Below, one piece after another: positions 59,532 to 64,000 of a stretch of DNA of 64,000 nt. The DNA comes from Geosiphon pyriformis. Taxonomy: Eukaryota > Glomeromycota > Glomeromycetes > Archaeosporales > Geosiphonaceae. The translations under genes and the position numbers were made by a program. The DNA lies in contig JAAOMT010000226.1 of NCBI GenBank assembly GCA_016748015.1, forward strand, positions 540,604-604,603. Reading direction: 5' to 3'. The stretch's first letter is position 1; the number at the start of each line of letters is the position of its first letter. The notes below the pieces were generated by a model, which was not told the DNA's origin, ran no database searches, and was given only the letters and a program-made list of their open reading frames with translations.

Positions 59532-59865
59532 TGTTCCAAAAATTTTTTTGATGGTTTGAAGAATTGAATCTAAAAAGTGTTCGAAAATAGGAAAAAGTGT
59601 TGTTGATCATTGTGTATTATTCATGCTAAAAATTTTTATTGAATGAAGCAACCCTCTATTTCAATACTGACTTACTTTACATTTTGCAGTATAGAATTCG
59701 ATTGTTTTAAATTTAAATTTTTAAAATTTGAATTGATAAATTTATTTTTACATCATGAATAACTTTTTTAATTTACAAAAATCTCTAATAAAAATTATTT
59801 TTTCATACCATTATTTAATTCTTTTACAATTTACTTACATAATACATATTTATATATATTTAGGG

Positions 59866-59930
59866 TAAATATGAACCATGCATTTTTCTACATGTAACTA
59901 GTTATCTGGATTAATTACAACTACATTGAA
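59866..59930 (-). repeat. Degenerate LINE 3'-tail copy, minus strand
   Basis: ATGAACCATGCATTTTTCTA, then CATGTAACTAGTTATCTGG, aligns with 30980-31020 of L1 in the same orientation, with transition changes. The far end is missing. Confidence 0.6.
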
Positions 59931-59988
59931 CTAAAATATCTGTATTGCAAACCATATTACTAAAATATCTGTATTGCAAACCATATTA
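59931..59988 (+). repeat. Exact 29-base tandem duplication
   Basis: The unit beginning CTAAAATATCTGTATTGCAA occurs twice in a row, at 59931-59959 and 59960-59988, without differences, so it is recent. Confidence 0.9.
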
Positions 59989-60264
59989 CTAAATATATAT
60001 TCATTTTTAGCTCAAACTTGAAAAAAAAAAAAAAACTACAAATTGACCAACAGTTAAACATATAATAATAAACCAATTAACTATGGATTTAAGCCTTAAA
60101 GTTCCTAGATTAAATTATTTCAATTTTTAAAATACGGTTTCGAATCTTGAAAAAACGCGTGACGCATTTTAATGTTACACATATCTGTGGGGCGACAATT
60201 AGAATCAACAACTTTTACTAACATTGCCCAATGATACAGCAATGCTTCGGTGTCTACAATTCAT

Positions 60265-61602
60265 ATGGAGGTAAGTGGGTCATCATCACTAAAAGAACCC
60301 CACTGTTACTGCAAACTTCCAGCAAAGAAACTATGTGTGAAAAAAGAAGGACCAACAAAGGGTCGGTGGTTTTATGGATGTAGAAAGTGGAGAACGGAGC
60401 AAGCAGAGTCACTGTGTCAATATTTCAAGTGGGAAAGCGAAGTCACGAAAAGACTTTCTTCGGCTGACAATAGCAACAATTTGGGTTTACCGCTAACCTC
60501 ACAAGATTTTTCTACCCCGCATCCGAAAACAAGAGGCACTCATGGTGATCATAATAATAATAATAATAATAATAATAACATTAAAACAAAAGAAAAAAAT
60601 GAGGAAGCCGAATTTTGGTCTTGGCCTGCTGAAGAGTTGGATCAAAGAAATCGAACTCAAATTCCTGGACTCTCCAAGGATCTTCGCTTTTCAAACCCTC
60701 TTCCGGTACAACCCAATGCTTATAATGATAATTCAATATTGAATTCGAATAAATACCATCTCACGTCTGGAAAATTAAACTCTCCATCAAACTTGAATTT
60801 ATCTAAATATATTAAGCCAATGGGCTGGAATGTCAATAGGACCGAGCGTGATAGCAGTTCTCAGGATCAAAATCCAGAGGCGACGGCATTGTACATTGTG
60901 AGATTGCAAGAGAAATGTGTACAACTCGAATTTGAAAATACAGAGTTAAAACGACAGTTAATCATATCTACTCAGAATCAAAATTCAAAATTTCAATTGG
61001 AAAGTCTGGAAAGCGGAAATATGAGCTCAAGGCAACGCTTAGAAATCATAGAAAATGAAATGCAGACTTCAAAACAACGACAGGCACAGATACTTTCCTC
61101 ACCAAAACCTTTTCGTGATGAATCATCTGCAATAATAGTACAATTAGAATCGGAGATACGATGTTTAAGACTAAATAATGAGGCAAAATTGGACAAGTTT
61201 CAGGCTTTTGAAAAAGAATCAAAAGGGTTATTGCAGGAATGCCGAAATAAGATGAACTTTTTAGAAAAGGATATAATTCAACTCAAAAGACTTTTAGAAG
61301 AAAAAAAACAAGAAATATTGACTTACAAAGAAAATGAAAAAGGACATTTAAGTAAAATTGATGAATTAAAAGCAGAAGTTTTATTAAGCTCTGATCTGGG
61401 AAGTTTGGAAACATTGAGAAAGGAAAAGGAGTTCCTTGAAAAGGAAAAAGCCATCCTTATCGGAAATCAAAAACACGATCAAGAAATGATCTCAGATTTA
61501 CAAGCCAAGAACAGGCAATTAATGAGTAAAATTGAGGAGCTGCAGGCGGATTTACATGGCACATCAGAAAATGATTCAATAACCACAAACGGCTGTTCAT
61601 GA
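60265..61602 (+). CDS. GRF zinc-finger and coiled-coil protein
   Basis: Intronless reading of 445 residues from ATG 60265. Residues ~13-57 form a GRF-type zinc finger: C-Y-C, then GPTKGRWFYGCRK and C-x-Y-F-K-W. GRF fingers bind single-stranded nucleic acid in proteins such as TOP3A, NEIL3 and APE2. An Asn run from an AAT microsatellite follows (60551-60578). Residues ~210-435 are a long Glu/Lys/Leu-rich coiled coil. No catalytic domain is visible, so it may be an adaptor. A strong splice-donor-like GGTAAGT just after the start (60269) leaves open that the gene begins further upstream. Confidence 0.78.
   Translation: MEVSGSSSLKEPHCYCKLPAKKLCVKKEGPTKGRWFYGCRKWRTEQAESLCQYFKWESEVTKRLSSADNSNNLGLPLTSQDFSTPHPKTRGTHGDHNNNNNNNNNIKTKEKNEEAEFWSWPAEELDQRNRTQIPGLSKDLRFSNPLPVQPNAYNDNSILNSNKYHLTSGKLNSPSNLNLSKYIKPMGWNVNRTERDSSSQDQNPEATALYIVRLQEKCVQLEFENTELKRQLIISTQNQNSKFQLESLESGNMSSRQRLEIIENEMQTSKQRQAQILSSPKPFRDESSAIIVQLESEIRCLRLNNEAKLDKFQAFEKESKGLLQECRNKMNFLEKDIIQLKRLLEEKKQEILTYKENEKGHLSKIDELKAEVLLSSDLGSLETLRKEKEFLEKEKAILIGNQKHDQEMISDLQAKNRQLMSKIEELQADLHGTSENDSITTNGCS
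60551..60578 (+). repeat. (AAT)n microsatellite in coding sequence
   Basis: About nine AAT triplets encode an asparagine run in the GRF-finger protein. Length variation here would change the protein without shifting the frame. Confidence 0.9.
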
Positions 61603-62135
61603 CAGCTGCAAACATTGATAAATTATTCTTGATAAAATCTGACCTTTATTTTTTTGAAATTGTCTCAATCATAAAGGGTCATGTAAATAGGTGAAAGTTC
61701 AATTTTTTATTTAAATATTTTTTCTGCTAGATTTCATTTCTAAAGGAGTTTTTGAAGCTCGGTTACCGACAATTTTGCTTATTTTTACATTGAGTCATTT
61801 TCTCCGAAAAATGTAACTTTCTCAAAAAGGTTATTATCTCTATAATTAAAAGCACAAAAAATCTTATATCTAACCAAAATTTTTGCGTATAATAAAGAAT
61901 TTTAAAGTGGCTTATTGGCTAAGATCAGAAACAAATAAATGATATTTTCTCCTGGTTTGGTTAACTTTGAAAATTACACGGCATTATTCCGCAGAATTTA
62001 ATACTATTACATATAGAGCTTTAAAATTTTGTGCCAATATATCAATTGGCCATCGAGTATTAACTTGATTGGATCTTTAGCACCTAAAAGTTGAACATCA
62101 GTCATCTTTTTTCAAGATTCCTGGCTTATTCCAAG
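61603..62135. other. Intergenic region
   Basis: A+T-rich spacer between the GRF-finger gene and the kinase gene. No feature recognised. Confidence 0.6.
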
Positions 62136-63353
62136 ATGACAACAAAAATTTTATCTACGGTAACGGGTCAAAACTTTAATCAAAAAGTTGATAAAATAAA
62201 TTCTTTTGTCATGCGAGAATTTAAGAGACGGGGTTATGATAATTCTGCTGAAAATGTTTTATCACAAAAACCTTTGATTGTTGGAGTCAGTGGGCCTCAA
62301 GGTTGTGGTAAGTGACAAGATCTTTTTTATTGTCAATTCTTGGAAATTAAATTATGGTTAATCGATCTGCAAGATTTTTGTGACCAAAAAGAAATTCAGA
62401 ATTTAAATAATCTTTGGCATATTTACGCCAATTTATTAAAAGGTAAAACGACCTTATGTAACTACGTGGCTCAAACTCTTTCAACACAATTCCATTTAAA
62501 CGTCATAACTTTCTCAATGGACGACTTTTATCTCACATATAATGCACAAAGATCTCTGTCGCTTGAAAATCCCGATAATAAACTATTAGAGTATCGTGGT
62601 CTGCCTGGTACACATGATATCAGATTAGGCGCCAAAGTATTTGAGGATCTTTTTCGTTTACATTCAGATCAAAACCATTCAGCTCAAATCCCACACTACA
62701 ATAAATCATTAAAGAATGGTAGAGGTGATCGTTCCCCTAAATTTCAATGGACGAAAATCCAAAAACCGGTTGATATAATTATTTTTGAAGGATGGTCATT
62801 AGGGTTCAGATCACTTCCTATTGTTGTTCTTGAAACGATATATAAGAACGCTCAACAGAATTCTTCATCACATTTGCCATCTCATAAGTTTGAACATTTA
62901 GTAGCGATTAATAGGTACCTTGCAAAATACGAAACAGATTGGTACCCTTTTTTAGATACTTTTATACATATGGATCCACTGGATATCAACTACGTTTATG
63001 AATGGCGATTGCAGCAAGAGCATACAATGCGCGCCAAAGGATTGGAAGGGATGACTGATGAACAAGTCAAGGATTTCGTGGATAGGTATATGCCAGCTTA
63101 TGAACTTTATTTACCGGGATTACGAGATGGATGTTTTTTTGTGAGATCTGGCGATTATTGCCAAGAAAGCTTAAATATGGCTCCTGCAGTGGGCTCTGTA
63201 GTAGTTCAAGTCGAAGTGGAGAAAGAACAATTAATTCAGGGATTCAAAAAGGTTGAGGGAAAATATTTGAAGATTGTGTTAAATCAGGAACGGGAGGTTG
63301 TCGCTGAAATCGAACTTAATCCATTGTCTCCGCAAAAGCTCTTATCATTATAA
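62136..63353 (+). CDS. TDA10: TDA10/glycerate-kinase-like P-loop kinase
   Basis: Two exons, 62136-62307 and 62443-63353; 360 residues. The intron splits the P-loop GPQGCGKTTL. Other family blocks are F-S-M-D-D-F-Y-L-T (Walker B-like), YRGLPGTHDI, IIFEGWSLGF, E-W-R-L-Q-Q-E and DRYMPAYELYLPGL. These match yeast TDA10 (YGR205W) and plant D-glycerate 3-kinase, which phosphorylates D-glycerate using ATP. The yeast substrate is not settled, so the glycerate assignment here is by family. It is longer than TDA10 (about 290 residues) because of an N-terminal extension and a C-terminal tail. Probably cytosolic. Confidence 0.88.
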
Positions 63354-64000
63354 AATCGAGGTTATCTTATCCATTTTGCAAATGATTAACGGGAAGATTG
63401 TCAAGAAAAACTTTAGAGTTTCTTAAATTCAATGTATAAAAAGATTTAAGTGAATTCCGATTGCGCAAAAATGATAAAATAGTGATCGTAGGAATTAAGA
63501 ATCAACCTGCGGACTCGGATGTGACAAAATACTTGTTTAGAGAATTGTCGGTACCGCTGTGTAAAGATCTTTGAGACTCAATTTTTCCACTACATGTCTA
63601 GAAACTTGCCCATATCCAAGATGGATTTGTGGCCATACTCAGTTTCGAAAATAACACGATTTAAAAACACAAACAGGAAACTCTTGTTTTCAGTGAAGGA
63701 GTCTGCATATTATATTCAGGTGCTTCATTCTTCGAACTCCTGGGTATTAGTTCAAAAAAAGGAAATTTTCTCTGCAGGGTATGATCAATAAAAATTGAAC
63801 GCGCTCAGACGCGTCGTCCGCATCGGTGTTCAAGTGAAATTAGTATCAATTATGATTGGTCAGCAGATCGAAGCTTTGGCATAAAATTGCACTTGAAGGA
63901 ATTCGAAAAACATCACACCTTTTTTAATTCCCTTCTGGCTTGATATTTTTTTGTTTTTATCCAGATAATTAAAAGGTCCAAGGCGTCCTTATAAATTTTT
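63354..64000. other. 3' flank, no gene recognised
   Basis: Moderate composition. A short open stretch at 63594-63791 has no recognisable domain and no splice context that I can support. The window ends in unassigned sequence. Confidence 0.5.

Larger units (their letters stand above)
59532..60264. other. Intergenic region with repeat remnants
   Basis: It separates ERG28 (minus) and the GRF-finger gene (plus). It contains a LINE-tail remnant (59866-59930) and an exact 29-base duplication (59931-59988). The rest is A+T-rich, with the divergent promoters at its ends. Confidence 0.6.

Overview
The window looks like a nuclear contig from an arbuscular-mycorrhizal fungus (Glomeromycotina; Rhizophagus- or Gigaspora-like). 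This is inferred, not proven. The grounds are: intron-containing genes with short GT-AG introns and fungal-type proteins; long stretches of nearly pure A+T; a LINE whose protein matches the family I know from that group; decayed Ty3/gypsy-type elements; and a 7-dehydrocholesterol reductase gene beside an ERG28 gene, which suits fungi whose main sterols are delta-5 C24-alkyl sterols rather than ergosterol.

Positions 1-30,000 are a nest of LTR retrotransposons. Element E (minus strand) is the oldest host. Element A (plus, 1369-12281) is inserted in E's last ORF, and element B (plus, 16523-26646) is inserted in E's zinc-module/dUTPase linker. Element C (minus) is inserted in B's 3' LTR and is broken by a 247-base assembly gap. 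A solo LTR of a further family sits inside A, and an inverted partial copy of it starts the window. Element D (plus) is an extremely A+T-rich relic. The family encodes, in one frame, Gag with a CCHC knuckle, an aspartic protease, a cysteine-rich module, a trimeric-type dUTPase, RT, RNase H and integrase. A separate ORF (ORF3) follows and stops exactly at the polypurine tract. All copies are broken, mostly by Trp-to-stop and Gln-to-stop transitions.

Positions 30,900-41,470 hold non-LTR and DNA-transposon material: a 5'-truncated LINE on the minus strand with only three nonsense changes, an older LINE relic on the plus strand, a DDE-transposase relic, and scattered copies of the LINE 3' tail.

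Positions 41,844-63,353 form a gene island separated by A+T deserts: WBP11-like splicing factor (+), DHCR7-like sterol delta-7 reductase (+), ARMT1/DUF89 phosphatase (-), CIA30-domain secretory protein (+), YIPF6-like Golgi protein (+), ERG28-like sterol scaffold (-, four short exons), a GRF zinc-finger/coiled-coil protein (+) and a TDA10/glycerate-kinase-like P-loop kinase (+). DHCR7 and ARMT1 converge; ARMT1 and CIA30 diverge from a ~300-base shared promoter region. The two sterol genes lie about 10 kb apart and act in the same pathway.

The least familiar system here is the dUTPase-carrying retrotransposon lineage, with its cysteine-rich module, its conserved post-integrase ORF3 and its lineage-specific palindromic repeat arrays upstream of the LTR TATA box.
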